A DNA stretch of 64,000 bases from Sphingobacterium gobiense (GCF_002980575.1 NZ_PVBS01000001.1:1674001-1738000), one strand, 5' to 3'. Shown: positions 9,102-18,643, counted from the stretch's first letter. Notes: a model not told the origin generated them from the sequence alone. Numbers and translations: made by a program.

Positions 9102-9348
9102 GCCTTCATTTTTAGAAACAATTTCGATACAAAATTATTTTACTGAAAATCAGTTTATTATAAAATATATTACTTTCCAGTAGGTACGAAACCCGCTGTT
9201 CTGCAAGTCATATATAGAAAGCAATAAGAAAGATTTAATTAGTTAAACCAAAGATAAAGTAAAAACCAGATATAAACAAGAAAAAATAAAAATAAAATAT
9301 TGATTTACAAATAGTTGCAACAAAATAGCGACCCAATATTCTTATGCC

Positions 9349-9957
9349 ATGAAAACAAAAGCCCTACATATCGCCCCTTTCTGCATCCAGATTTTTCTCC
9401 TGATGTTCTGGCTCTATGTCGGTGTAGAAAAGCTATGGAACCTGCAAGGCTTCCATTCGGCTCTACTGCGGCAACCGTTCCCCGATAGCTGGGCCGATAT
9501 GTTGTACTGGAGTTTGCCGTTGGCCGAATTCGGCATTGGGTTGTTGTTTATCTGCCAGCAAACTAAACGGTCTGCTTATCTCTTTTCGGCACTATTGCTT
9601 CTTATATTTTCCATCTATATAACCTTAGGGCTTATAGGTGTATATGCCGAGCGGCCCTGCGGTTGCGCATCGGTGCTCAATGGATTGACCTGGGAATGGC
9701 ATCTCGTCGTGAATATGGCTTTATTCGGCCTGTCTATACTGGGGTGGTACTTGACTGGCCCAACTACCCCCATAGGCAAACGTGAAATAAGGCTCAAGCA
9801 ATCTCTCGTGCTGTTCCGAGCGTTTATGCTGCTCGTTGCCATACCGGTTTATTTGGTTCTCCTAGTTTTCATCAGAAGGTTTCCGAGAAGATTCGCCGTA
9901 TTCCCGGGTAGGCCGGTATGGAAGAACCTAAATTATACGTTCGTGGCTAGATCGTAA
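9349..9957 (+). CDS. MauE/DoxX-type membrane protein
   Basis: 202 aa with five hydrophobic segments. The pattern (YVGVEKLWNLQGFHSAL, LPLAEFGIGLLF, PCGCAS) is that of MauE-like redox-associated membrane proteins, which in Bacteroidota often lie beside TlpA and SusCD genes and are thought to pass reducing equivalents across the membrane. The Cys-Gly-Cys near residue 102 is the probable redox site. The exact role is not known. Confidence 0.75.
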   Translation: MKTKALHIAPFCIQIFLLMFWLYVGVEKLWNLQGFHSALLRQPFPDSWADMLYWSLPLAEFGIGLLFICQQTKRSAYLFSALLLLIFSIYITLGLIGVYAERPCGCASVLNGLTWEWHLVVNMALFGLSILGWYLTGPTTPIGKREIRLKQSLVLFRAFMLLVAIPVYLVLLVFIRRFPRRFAVFPGRPVWKNLNYTFVARS

Positions 9958-10080
9958 AAAACGCCACCGAGGTTAGAGAAAGACGGATACCTCTCGTTAA
10001 AGCAACGTATCGGTCGACAGAGAATTAATGTAGAGTTTTTTGAGGTAAACTTTTTTTGAGACTATAAAAAAGGCCATATC

Positions 10081-10473
10081 ATGAAAGCTATATCTTTCAT
10101 CAAAAAAAATATATTACCCGTTATAGCGGTGGTTACGGTGATAAGTTTCTCGTCTTTTAAGTTATGGGATAAGGCAACACAAAGTACGGTGACATTTATA
10201 TATACCCCAGCATCTGGAGATACTCCTTTCGAACAAAGTTCGGTTGAAGAGCCATCCAATTGGAATCCTGGGTCTCCTTGTAGTGAAAGCGAAGATCAAG
10301 ATAAAGCATGTTCCATAACAGTTCCGCTTACAAACACAATGAACTCTGGACAGGAACTAGATCCTTCCAAAGTTACTTTGCAATCAGAAGAATACGAGTC
10401 CTCTGGAAGCTATCGGATTGTTGACAACCCTAGCGGGGGATATTCAAATCCAATTAATCAACCACTAAACTAG
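10081..10473 (+). CDS. Small exported protein of the DUF6520-like type
   Basis: 130 aa. An N-terminal hydrophobic segment (residues 10-30) is followed by a polar region with two Cys (about residues 68 and 80). Small proteins of this build are frequent next to MauE-like and TlpA genes in this group. It is followed by a strong bidirectional terminator. Function unknown; the family name is from memory and tentative. Confidence 0.5.
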   Translation: MKAISFIKKNILPVIAVVTVISFSSFKLWDKATQSTVTFIYTPASGDTPFEQSSVEEPSNWNPGSPCSESEDQDKACSITVPLTNTMNSGQELDPSKVTLQSEEYESSGSYRIVDNPSGGYSNPINQPLN

Positions 10474-10501
10474 TGCGATAGCTGCTATACAAGCTTAACC
10501 G

Positions 10502-10530
10502 AATGCCCGGACTTCCACCCGGGCATTTTT
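10502..10530. terminator. Rho-independent terminator between convergent genes
   Basis: AATGCCCGG (10502-10510) and CCGGGCATT (10519-10527) form a 9-bp perfect stem with an 8-nt loop, followed by a T-run. It closes the small exported protein gene and, read on the other strand, lies just after the SusD gene stop. Confidence 0.85.
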
Positions 10531-10543
10531 CTTCTCGAACAAA

Positions 10544-11884
10544 TTATAGAAAATTATCCAGATCCCTCGGAAGTGGTAAAATGAAACCTTCACTCTGCGG
10601 CTGTAACACAAAGGTTTCACCCCCAACTTTCCGTGTCAATTGTATCTCATGTCCTTCCCTATTTAATCTTTTGATGTCAGACCAACGAATACCGCGCATG
10701 GCGAGTTCCTTCCGCCTTTCATCCAGTACCATTTTCAGCACACTTTCCTTACTATCTCCGATTTTCTCTACATAAGGAATAGACTCGTCCCAACGGCTCT
10801 TCAACAGTCTATTTAAGTCGTTCATCGCTGCTTGCGACTCCGAGTGTCTTACTCTGCATTCCGCCCTGATCAGATACATCTCCGCAGTCGTCAGTCCGGA
10901 GAATAACGATTGAATTGAATGCGAATGGGTTCCTTTAAATTTATAGAACTTTCCACTCGGCTGATAGTAAGCCCTTCTTCTTAAATCGCCATCTTCAAAT
11001 AGCTGAAACAGGACTGTATCTATCAATGCCGTACTGGCCCGGTGTAAGGTAAATTTCTGTGTCATTTCGGAATAAAAGATGGTCTCTTTTGTAAACTTCG
11101 TAAAGGGCGTAGGTGCATCGATATTGATTCCATCATCCGCGTTATTAAAATCAATTAGAGAATCGTCTATTGCAAGAGCGTGCTCGGCATGCGTCAATGC
11201 ATCTTCGTACATTCCCATAGATAATAACGCTCTGGCCAGAAGACTATGGGCTGCTAGTTTTGAGGGTCTAGCCTTAACAAGTGGTGTCTCTGGCAAATAA
11301 CCCAGGGATTCTTCCGCTAGACTTATAACCTCGTCGTAGCATTCACCAACGGTAAAGAAAATACTCGGAACATTAAAGTCTGAATCGCTTCGTAGCACTA
11401 TTCCACGCGAATCATTGTTTCCTTTCGGATCATACTCTTTTGAAAAAGCCCATAGCAGGCCTAGATAATAGTACGATTTAAGAAAACATGCGGATCCGTA
11501 CACATTCTCCCAGACTTGTCTGTTTTGCACATTTTTTGGAACATTCTCCAAAGTTTCCAGACAATAGTTTGCCGTATATATAACTTGGTAAGCGGCTGAC
11601 CAATCGTTTGAATAAAAGTAATCAAACGGTTTCCATGCATAAAACAACTTATTCTCGGCCGATAGTCCATTATAATTCTGTTCTAGAAGAAACGTATCAT
11701 CAGCGCTGGATTGTAAAATCGACGGTGTACGAAGCGTATTGATAAATGTCTGATTGTCGAGCAAAGCCTGCAGATCGTCTATAGTGACCGGCACGGCTAG
11801 TCTGTTGTTGCTCTTTTCGTCTAGAAAGTCGTTACAGGACGAAAGAAGACAAATTAAAGCGATAAGTTTTAATATTTTGTTCAT
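10544..11884 (-). CDS. RagB/SusD-family nutrient-binding lipoprotein
   Basis: 446 aa. A lipoprotein signal ends at LLSSCNDFLDEK (Cys about residue 17), and CNDFLDE is the classic SusD start. TPR-like helices follow, then the C-terminal AEMYLIRAECRVRHSESQAAMNDLN and LDERRKELAMRGIRWSDIKRLN motifs. It is an outer-membrane surface protein that delivers ligand to the SusC partner encoded 10 bp upstream. Substrate unknown; in FecI/FecR-TlpA-linked units it is often not a glycan. Confidence 0.92.
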   Translation of the reverse strand: MNKILKLIALICLLSSCNDFLDEKSNNRLAVPVTIDDLQALLDNQTFINTLRTPSILQSSADDTFLLEQNYNGLSAENKLFYAWKPFDYFYSNDWSAAYQVIYTANYCLETLENVPKNVQNRQVWENVYGSACFLKSYYYLGLLWAFSKEYDPKGNNDSRGIVLRSDSDFNVPSIFFTVGECYDEVISLAEESLGYLPETPLVKARPSKLAAHSLLARALLSMGMYEDALTHAEHALAIDDSLIDFNNADDGINIDAPTPFTKFTKETIFYSEMTQKFTLHRASTALIDTVLFQLFEDGDLRRRAYYQPSGKFYKFKGTHSHSIQSLFSGLTTAEMYLIRAECRVRHSESQAAMNDLNRLLKSRWDESIPYVEKIGDSKESVLKMVLDERRKELAMRGIRWSDIKRLNREGHEIQLTRKVGGETFVLQPQSEGFILPLPRDLDNFL

Positions 11885-11894
11885 ATCGTAATTT

Positions 11895-14800
11895 TTAGAA
11901 TGATGTTCTTAAACCAATCGACCAAGATCTTCTGGGTGCTATAACATCAGCATAATCAGGGTCTAACCCTTCTTTGTTATCCACCCAGATGAGCCCCAAA
12001 TTTGAAACATTCATGTATATGGAGGCATCCTTAAAAAAGGAGACATCTCTCAGAGCATCCAGATTGTAAGAGAAATTGACAAACTGTAGCCTGACGTTGC
12101 TGGCATTGCGCACCAAAACATCGCTCCCTGCATAGAAATTATCTCTTCCGGACATTCTCAGTGGATATTCAAACGACGGAACATGTGTATCGTCACCCGG
12201 ATTTTGCCAGCGTAGTGCGTAGTCGGGGTGTCCAAAACCAAAATTTATGAGGGAACTGTAGTTGATAGAGGATTTTCGGAAATAATAACCCATTTTATAA
12301 AGTAGATTGAACGATAAAGCGAAGCCTTTATAGCGGAATTCATGTTGCCACGAGCCAAAACTTGTTGGCGTGGTCGGCCCGACATAGCGAATAGATTCGG
12401 TCTCCTCTCCCAGTTCGTTTACAGCATTGGTCAACGCTGCGTAATCTGTTGTAAGTTCACCTTCCAGATACCCCTGAGGGTTTCCTTGCGCGTCCAGACC
12501 TCCCCATCTATAGGCTGCTAGGGAATAAAGAGGAAATCCTTCCACAGGCGTAATCCTCGTTCCACTTTGTACAATTATGCGTGATAGGGCGCTTCTCCTC
12601 GAGCTTTCGTAATATTTCTTTGTCTTACTTAAGTTATAATTATAAATAAAGGTGCTTGTCCACGAAAAGTCACGCTTCTTCCAAAGATATCTCAACAACA
12701 GATCTATCCCGTTACCTTCCATGGCGGCTACGTTTGTAACGATAGTTTGAGCACCTCCCCAAGTCGTATAATCATAATCGGTCGGTCCATAAAGATCAGT
12801 TCCATCTTTTTGATAATATTCTATGCTGCCGTTTAAGCCCAGTCTGTTTATGGCGAAATCCAGCCCCATATTTATCTGCCTGACCTGCTCCCACCGTAGC
12901 CTAGGATTATTCAGCGTTCCGATACTCGCACTGGGCAGTCCGCCCACATCTGGAGGATTATTACCAAAGGCAGCTATTGGAAGCGCAGAACGACTTAAAT
13001 CGACATTTCCGCTGAAGCCATAGGTCGCCTTAAGCCTCAACCGATCAAATGCATTACCCTGAAAGAAAGTCTCTTTTGCTATATCATAGCCAAGTCCTAA
13101 AGACCAGAGTGGCTTCCATCTGTCATTGGTGCTCACACCGTAGATATTCGAGCCGTCGCGGCGTATATTACCACTGAGCGAATATCGGTCCAAATAAGTA
13201 TAATTGAAATTACCATACATACTTATAAACCTGTTGATCGTTGTCGGTTCTATTATAGGCGCACCGGGGATATAATCAAATCCCCTCAACGGCAAGGAAT
13301 TATAGATATTGGCAAAATCTACTGGAAGATAACTCAATGGATCCTTTCGGTAGCCGTAATGGGTCCAGGATTCGCCAACATTTTTTACTTCCCGTCCTTC
13401 CATTCCGAGCATAGCCAAGATCCTGTGGTCTTTAAAGCTTTTGGAAAAATTCAATTGCGTTCGTAAGGACTGTGAACGGATAGATGCGATAGACCTGTCG
13501 ACGATATCCCCTCCCGGTACATTATAGGTGACCCTACCGGTAGATTCGTCGATCTGAGAAAACCGGTTGATGATATTACGGGCGTAGTAACTATCTTGAC
13601 CATAAAGACGCTCGCTATTGATGTTCTGATCCTGCATCTGATAGTAAACGGAAACATCTAAGCCATCGACTATTTTCGCTTCCAATGCGACGTTTCCCAA
13701 TAGCTCTGACAGACGCGAGTTGAAATCAGTAAACTTAGCATCCGAGTACGGGAAATAGCGCCAGTCCATCAGCAGCCCTTTTCCGATGGTATCTATAAGA
13801 AAAGGACTATAATCCTTATAGAATGCCATCTCCTCTCCGCCCTCATCAAGCAACGACAGATACGGGACGGATTGACGGTTGCCGATTCGTCGCAGTTGCT
13901 CATAACTCGCCACCTGTCCGCTTTTAGCGTGTTCGCTGGTGAAGAGTCCGGACAGCGAAAGTTTGATTTTCTTACTTAGTTGTATATCGAAGTGCGAACG
14001 TAAGTTTGTCTTATTGGTAGGTTGGCCATAATCATCCCCCATACGGTTATGCCCTGCACCGAATGCAAAGTTTGTCTTTGCAGCCCCACCCGTGAGGCCT
14101 ACGTAATATTGGCTAGTAGTCGTATTATGGTAGAATAGGTCTGTATATTGCCTTCTAAAATCTGTCTGTGTATAAAACTTTCTCTCCGAAGCATATTCTT
14201 CATCAGAAAGAAGCCCCTGCTTCTTCTTAGCCAACATATATACAATGGGTGAAATCGGCGGAAATGTTGTTCTTGTGAGATCTCTATCAAAAAAACCTTC
14301 CTCAAATAGCAATTCTTCGACCGCTATATAATCCGCATTATTCATTTCGGGTAAAGCATACAAGTTTGGCTTTTCGGACACGGCGGTATTGATACTCACG
14401 GATACCCGCAGTGGCCCTTCCGCATTTCCTTTCTTTGTTGTCAATATAATCACACCATTGCCTCCTCTCGCTCCATAGATCGATGTTGCTTCCGCATCCT
14501 TCAAAACCGTTACCGATTCGATGTCATTTGGATTTATATTTTCGATATCTCCTTCGTATACAAAATTATCCAGTACGATCAGCGGGTCGAGCGGACCATT
14601 TATGGTACTATATCCACGGATCGTTATATTCGTTTTATTTTGTGGGTTGTTATTCATCCGGCCAACCTGAACCGTTAAGCCGTTGGTTATCCCGTTGAGC
14701 CGTTCAAGGATATTGGGACTCACCTGTCTGTTGATTGCTTCATTGTCAAGGACAGTCACCGAACCGTTGATCCTGTTGGCTGCTATCTTCTGATAACCTG

Positions 14801-15125
14801 TATTGACTTCTACCTCATCTATTACATTCTCCAATCTGTCGAGTACAATAAGTATATCTTTCCGGTCGCTGTCCAGCCACATCTTATGTCGTTTAAAACC
14901 AACGGCGGAAAATAGAACGGTATCTGATAACGGAAGCTGTAGGAGAAAATGCCCGCGTTCATCCGTTACGGTGTTTTGGTTAGTTTTGACAGCGCGGATA
15001 TTCACATATGAAATCGGCTGCTTATCCTCCGAAAGAACCTGTCCACTAATAGAAATGTTTTTTGTCTGGGCGTCGCTGTTCAACTGGAACAGCAACATCA
15101 TCAACGCCACGATCAGTATTCTCAT
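11895..15125 (-). CDS. SusC/RagA-family TonB-linked outer-membrane transporter
   Basis: 1076 aa. A signal peptide is followed by a carboxypeptidase-D-like domain (about 25-105: ISGQVLSEDKQPISYVNI). The TonB plug comes next, with the SusC signature TVLKDAEATSIYGARGGNGVI near 210-230, then a 22-strand barrel ending in an aromatic C-terminus (GLRTSF). It takes up a ligand held by the SusD partner using TonB energy. No STN domain is visible, although FecR signalling normally uses one. It lies in an operon between TlpA (5-bp gap) and SusD. Confidence 0.93.
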   Translation of the reverse strand: MRILIVALMMLLFQLNSDAQTKNISISGQVLSEDKQPISYVNIRAVKTNQNTVTDERGHFLLQLPLSDTVLFSAVGFKRHKMWLDSDRKDILIVLDRLENVIDEVEVNTGYQKIAANRINGSVTVLDNEAINRQVSPNILERLNGITNGLTVQVGRMNNNPQNKTNITIRGYSTINGPLDPLIVLDNFVYEGDIENINPNDIESVTVLKDAEATSIYGARGGNGVIILTTKKGNAEGPLRVSVSINTAVSEKPNLYALPEMNNADYIAVEELLFEEGFFDRDLTRTTFPPISPIVYMLAKKKQGLLSDEEYASERKFYTQTDFRRQYTDLFYHNTTTSQYYVGLTGGAAKTNFAFGAGHNRMGDDYGQPTNKTNLRSHFDIQLSKKIKLSLSGLFTSEHAKSGQVASYEQLRRIGNRQSVPYLSLLDEGGEEMAFYKDYSPFLIDTIGKGLLMDWRYFPYSDAKFTDFNSRLSELLGNVALEAKIVDGLDVSVYYQMQDQNINSERLYGQDSYYARNIINRFSQIDESTGRVTYNVPGGDIVDRSIASIRSQSLRTQLNFSKSFKDHRILAMLGMEGREVKNVGESWTHYGYRKDPLSYLPVDFANIYNSLPLRGFDYIPGAPIIEPTTINRFISMYGNFNYTYLDRYSLSGNIRRDGSNIYGVSTNDRWKPLWSLGLGYDIAKETFFQGNAFDRLRLKATYGFSGNVDLSRSALPIAAFGNNPPDVGGLPSASIGTLNNPRLRWEQVRQINMGLDFAINRLGLNGSIEYYQKDGTDLYGPTDYDYTTWGGAQTIVTNVAAMEGNGIDLLLRYLWKKRDFSWTSTFIYNYNLSKTKKYYESSRRSALSRIIVQSGTRITPVEGFPLYSLAAYRWGGLDAQGNPQGYLEGELTTDYAALTNAVNELGEETESIRYVGPTTPTSFGSWQHEFRYKGFALSFNLLYKMGYYFRKSSINYSSLINFGFGHPDYALRWQNPGDDTHVPSFEYPLRMSGRDNFYAGSDVLVRNASNVRLQFVNFSYNLDALRDVSFFKDASIYMNVSNLGLIWVDNKEGLDPDYADVIAPRRSWSIGLRTSF

Positions 15126-15130
15126 CGTAG

Positions 15131-15736
15131 TTAATTGATTATAGCGTTATTGTTGTATGAGTAGATTTCCAGTATTGTTCGGATGGCATCGAAGGCCTCG
15201 ATGCTTCCCATAACGAGAACTGTGCCATCTTCAGCAAGAAGGACGTAGTGGGGGATATATAAATGCTTAAAATATAACCTTAACTTTTCGTCCTTGATGA
15301 TCTTCGTCATGGCTAATTCGATATCCCATCGTTTCCGTTGATCTTCAAGGGATGCGCTGATCTTTTCTTTGGTGCCCCCTGAAAATTTTTCATTAACAAG
15401 AACAATTTCGCCCCATCCTTGCATGGTTTCTTGAATAGAGTCCAGCGTTGGAAAGTTTTTAAGACATGGGGAGCAATAGGTTTCCCAAAAATCAAGAAGC
15501 AAAACCTTTCCTTTAAAGGCTTCCAACGTTCCTTCTTTAATTACCGATCCCTCTAAAAAACTATGTTTTAGTCGCCAGAATTCGTCGGGCACTTTTTGTC
15601 CCACCTCCAGTTGTTTGATTTCGGATTGCCCTTCGGCAGTCCGCGGTTCCGCGGACTGCGCCCAGGCTGTTGATAGATTAAACAACATGAAACAAAGGAG
15701 TCCATAAAGGAGGACTCCTTTGTTCTTCAAGGCCAT
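15131..15736 (-). CDS. TlpA-like thioredoxin-fold protein
   Basis: I choose the ATG at 15736, which gives 201 aa beginning with a signal peptide (MALKNKGVLLYGLLCFMLF to about AWAQS). The mature part has the redoxin fold with LLLDFWETYCSPCLKNFP; the active site is CSPC. Such proteins reduce periplasmic disulphides. The same frame stays open a further 325 codons upstream to 16711, but that extension is composed of periodic repeats and is treated separately. The gene is the first of the TlpA-SusC-SusD operon. Confidence 0.85.
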   Translation of the reverse strand: MALKNKGVLLYGLLCFMLFNLSTAWAQSAEPRTAEGQSEIKQLEVGQKVPDEFWRLKHSFLEGSVIKEGTLEAFKGKVLLLDFWETYCSPCLKNFPTLDSIQETMQGWGEIVLVNEKFSGGTKEKISASLEDQRKRWDIELAMTKIIKDEKLRLYFKHLYIPHYVLLAEDGTVLVMGSIEAFDAIRTILEIYSYNNNAIIN

Positions 15737-15862
15737 CACGGGAAATGATCTCCTTGAAAAACAAAGCGATGCCGCCATAAATGGCATGGCTTTGTTCTTT
15801 GATGTCATTAAAGATAATAATTTCCTTGAAAAACAGCCTAATCCTCTCAGACAAAGGACTAC
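15719..15862. repeat. Two degenerate tandem units of about 72 bp
   Basis: Both units begin TTTGTTCTT and carry a TTTCCTTGAAAAACA-like core (ATCTCCTTGAAAAACA in the first, AATTTCCTTGAAAAACA in the second). The first overlaps the tlpA signal-peptide codons, so the duplication may have copied the 5' end of tlpA upstream. Confidence 0.5.
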
Positions 15863-15884
15863 TTTGCTCGTCATTGCCTCTACT

Positions 15885-16233
15885 CCTACTACCCTCCTAC
15901 TTTTACTGTACCGCTGATCTACGCCAGAGGTACATGCGTTTAGTGGATCTTTAGTAGATCTCCAGTAGCTTCTTAGTAGATCTCCAGTACCTTTTCGGTA
16001 CACTCCCCGTACACTAACAGTACTCTCGCGGTACATTAACCGTACATTTCTTGTGTCATTGTTAGCTGTTTCTTGGGTGTTTGTTGTGTCATCCTTGGGC
16101 GATCCTTGTCTATAACCTGTTCTTAGGCTGAGTCGTGCTAGGCTCAGGCTTGGGTCATCCTTAGGTCGTTGTTGGGTGATCCTTAGGTCATTCTTAGGTT
16201 GAGCTTGGGTCGTTGTTAGGTCGGACGGACGTC
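15885..16233. repeat. Arrays of exact 11-nt period (CTAC/GTAG/GTAC, then TTRGGTC)
   Basis: CTAC or GTAC cores start at 15886, 15897, 15908, 15919 and 15930. After a 2-nt slip, GTRG/GTAC cores follow at 15943 and every 11 nt to 16042 (ten units). A second motif, TTRGGTC and variants, then recurs every 11 nt from 16051 to 16227, clearest from 16150. The left CTAC set is partly complementary in mirror order to the GTAG set, centred near 15938. Spacers are not conserved. Confidence 0.85.
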
Positions 16234-16287
16234 GCTCAATCCCCGCTTTAAACTTGCTTAAAAAATGGCAAAATAGACCACTGTTTC

Positions 16288-16502
16288 TTCGGGTGGTGTT
16301 CGGATGTCCTTCGGACGCGCTTCGAGTCCGCTTCGGGACTGGTTCGGGACACCTTCGGTAATCCTTCGGGTGAGCTTCGACTGTTCTTCGGATGGCACCC
16401 GAACAGCACTCGAACACTTCCCGAACTGCATCCGAAAAAGTGTCGAACAAATCCCGAGGATGTTTCGAAGAAATACCGACAACCTGCCGAACGGTTGCCG
16501 AA
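16288..16502. repeat. Mirror array: ten TTCGG then ten CCGAA, 11-nt period
   Basis: TTCGG/TTCGA occurs at 16288, 16299, 16310, 16321, 16332, 16343, 16354, 16365, 16376 and 16387. CCGAA and variants occur at 16399, 16410, 16421, 16432, 16443, 16454, 16465, 16476, 16487 and 16498. The whole is symmetric about 16395. Both TTCGA units (16321, 16376) face TCGAA partners (16465, 16410), as compensatory change would give. The 6-nt spacers are not complementary. It lies in the leader of the tlpA-susC-susD operon. Confidence 0.93.
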
Positions 16503-16711
16503 TGTAATATAGTGGAGTCTTCGTCCCTGCGTGTCTTTAAATTTGCTTGTAGTTTCGTATTACTACCCGTTCGGGTAGTGACAATCTTTTTGATAGGGTC
16601 CTGTAGCAACACATTTTGATTATGAATGTGCCTAGGTGGATACACAGTTACCTGTGTTGCTCTGTCCTTCCTTACGGGCATGGCGAGCCCATTAGCATAA
16701 AATTGCTGCAT

Positions 16712-17544
16712 GTTTTAATCGGTTTATGATTAGTAAAAAATTGAAAATCAATAAAACCGACCCCGGCTCCTTCCGAAAAAGGAGAAATATGATTAAAATC
16801 ATTTTGCAGGTTTGGAAAGTAAATCCTATTTTTATTGTGCAACGAATTATTTAGCCTTTACTGACCGAAGAAACCGTACAAACAATTGTGCATATTTTGT
16901 CAGAGGTCGGTAAAGCAGAAAACATAAGGGTGAAATCCGTCCACTAGGACGACTGGGCGAAGTAGGCCTCATTGCGTTTGCAGGCATACCTTGCCCCTCA
17001 CCTTTTGCTAACTGCTTTTGGCTTTTTTATTCGGGCGATTTGATTAAGTTCTTTAAGGATTGTTTACGGGAAAAGTGAAGCAACACCTCTTGGAGGTGGC
17101 TTTGGGTAGTGGTACTGTTGGTTAAAGTTTTCGTTCTCATAATACTTTTGGTTTATGATGAACGATGTTCTGCTCGTGAAACTTGGAGGAACGTCTATTA
17201 ACGAAATAATAGAGCGAACTACACTGCTTCCGACCGATGGTACCGCCAGGAACCTCTTCTATTCCTACACGAGGATTAGAATTTTCCACCGAAAGACTAA
17301 CGTGAAGTCCGCCCTATTGAATAATACAAAGTTATAAATATTCAATAGAATGGCGAACCCACGGTCTTCTCGCTGGATAAACTGGCGGTTTTTCGGACGA
17401 GAGAGACATCGTTTATGACACACTTTATAAGTATGTCAATTAAGTCGTCATCTTGTTTAACTATACAAATATACAGATAGTTAAATTAAAATTGAAACTG
17501 TAATATACTTTTTATTATAAAAAATTGTAAATCAGTTACTTAAA
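16712..17544. other. 833-bp stretch without a supported gene
   Basis: No convincing coding region. Small hairpins are visible, for example GTCC-ACTA-GGAC near 16937. A 46-codon minus-strand frame (16847-16987) and a 60-codon plus frame (17155-17337) have no recognisable product. The GC-balanced block 16900-17110 differs from the AT-rich flanks and may be a structured RNA or a decayed gene. Confidence 0.3.
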
Positions 17545-17997
17545 ATGAAATTCGAGAGATTTATTAAACAAATAGATGTAAATTATAAACAAAAAATCTC
17601 GGCAGCTAATTTACCGAAGAAAGTTCTAGATAAGCTTGATTCAACACTTAGTAAGGATATAACGACCGTCCGAGGTTTGGATTTTTATCATATTGTGGCT
17701 TCGGTATCGCAAGATTTCGACAATGATACAGCTAATGCATTTGAAGAATACTTCAAAAAAAAGAAATTCAAAGATGATGCAGAAGCTACCGACATTGACA
17801 ATAAATACAAAGCCTTCATAAAGCAATTTATAGTTTTACAGCAAGATGTAGCCCAAGGTGCAAAAATAGAAGATATACGATTGAGCAGAATTCTAAATCG
17901 TGAGATCTCAGATTTCTTGGCATGGGAAGTATACGCAATAGCGGTTTCAAGAAGTAAAAAAATAAAAACTGCTTTCGAACAGCTATATAAAGAATAA
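17545..17997 (+). CDS. Hypothetical protein (150 aa)
   Basis: Lys- and Asp-rich, predicted all-helical cytoplasmic protein with no signal or membrane segment and no motif I recognise. It starts at the ATG after an AT-rich stretch. It opens the accessory island and is 45 bp upstream of a broken ORF6N gene on the same strand. Low GC compared with the 3-16 kb region suggests acquired DNA. Confidence 0.5.
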   Translation: MKFERFIKQIDVNYKQKISAANLPKKVLDKLDSTLSKDITTVRGLDFYHIVASVSQDFDNDTANAFEEYFKKKKFKDDAEATDIDNKYKAFIKQFIVLQQDVAQGAKIEDIRLSRILNREISDFLAWEVYAIAVSRSKKIKTAFEQLYKE

Positions 17998-18042
17998 ATT
18001 TAGGGTGTCGCAAAGTGAGATAGCAAAAATAACGGAAAGCTT

Positions 18043-18643
18043 ATGGCTAAAGCACAAAGTAAAACCATAAACGAAATAATGATTCCGGATGAGGTCGTCA
18101 TGAACAAGATATACCTCGTTCGAGATCAAAAAGTTATGTTTGATAGTGATCTGGTTGAATTGTATAGCGTCGAGACACGTGTACTGAATCAAGCTGTAAA
18201 CAGGAATTCGGATCGGTTCCCCGAAGACTTTATGTTTCAATTGACCAAGGAAGAATGGAGCAACTCGAAATCACAATTTGTGATATCAAGTTGGGGAGGA
18301 AGACGGAAAGAGCCTTTTGTATTTACTGAGTTATGGTGTGCTTATGATATCTAGCGTACTCAATAGTAAACCGGCTATCCAAGTCAATATCCGTATCATG
18401 CGTGTGTCCAATCAAATCCGTAATGCGATTATTGGCTCCACAGATATACGTCTGGAAATATCCGAAATAAAGAATGTATTGGCAAAACAGGGTAAACGAC
18501 ATGATGAACATGACAAAAACATTGAACTGGTATTCCAATACTTTGACGAACTAAGTGACAATATTAAGCATCCACCGTTGCCACCAAACCGAGAAAGGGT
18601 GGGCTATAAGATTGGAGAGAAGAAAAGAGACACGGAGCGTTAA
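18043..18643 (+). pseudogene. ORF6N-domain protein, one-base frameshift
   Basis: The first frame (18043-18354) gives the ORF6N DNA-binding domain: IPDEVVMNKIYLVRDQKVMF, VLNQAVNRNSDRFPEDFMFQL, SQFVISSWGGRRKEPFVFTE. The second frame continues GVLMISSVLNSKPAIQVNIR and ends with a coiled coil (DKNIELVFQYFDEL). The frames join around 18331-18336 (GAGTTATGG), where one extra base breaks an otherwise complete gene. ORF6N proteins are phage- or mobile-element-linked regulators. At least four further fragments of this family occur in the window. Confidence 0.85.

Larger units (their letters stand above)
15737..16711 (-). other. Long open frame in the tlpA leader, probably not a normal protein
   Basis: The frame of tlpA stays open upstream to an ATG at 16711. 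Its first 60 codons (MQQFYANGLAMPVRKDRATQ...) look less repetitive; the rest is translated from 11-nt periodic arrays and is rich in Arg, Thr, Pro and Asp with no fold. An 11-nt period visits all three frames equally, so the open frame is explained by the lack of stop-like triplets in the motifs. A short leader peptide from 16711 remains possible. Confidence 0.35.

Noticed and set aside
16288..16502. CRISPR array
   Set aside because: Units are 5 bp with 6-nt spacers and reverse orientation at the centre; no cas genes.
16847..16987. 46-codon minus frame with Arg/Ser/Pro-rich start
   Set aside because: Composition plausible but no homology recalled; left as part of the unexplained gap.
17155..17337. 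60-codon plus frame in the gap after the repeat arrays
   Set aside because: No recognisable product and no supporting context.
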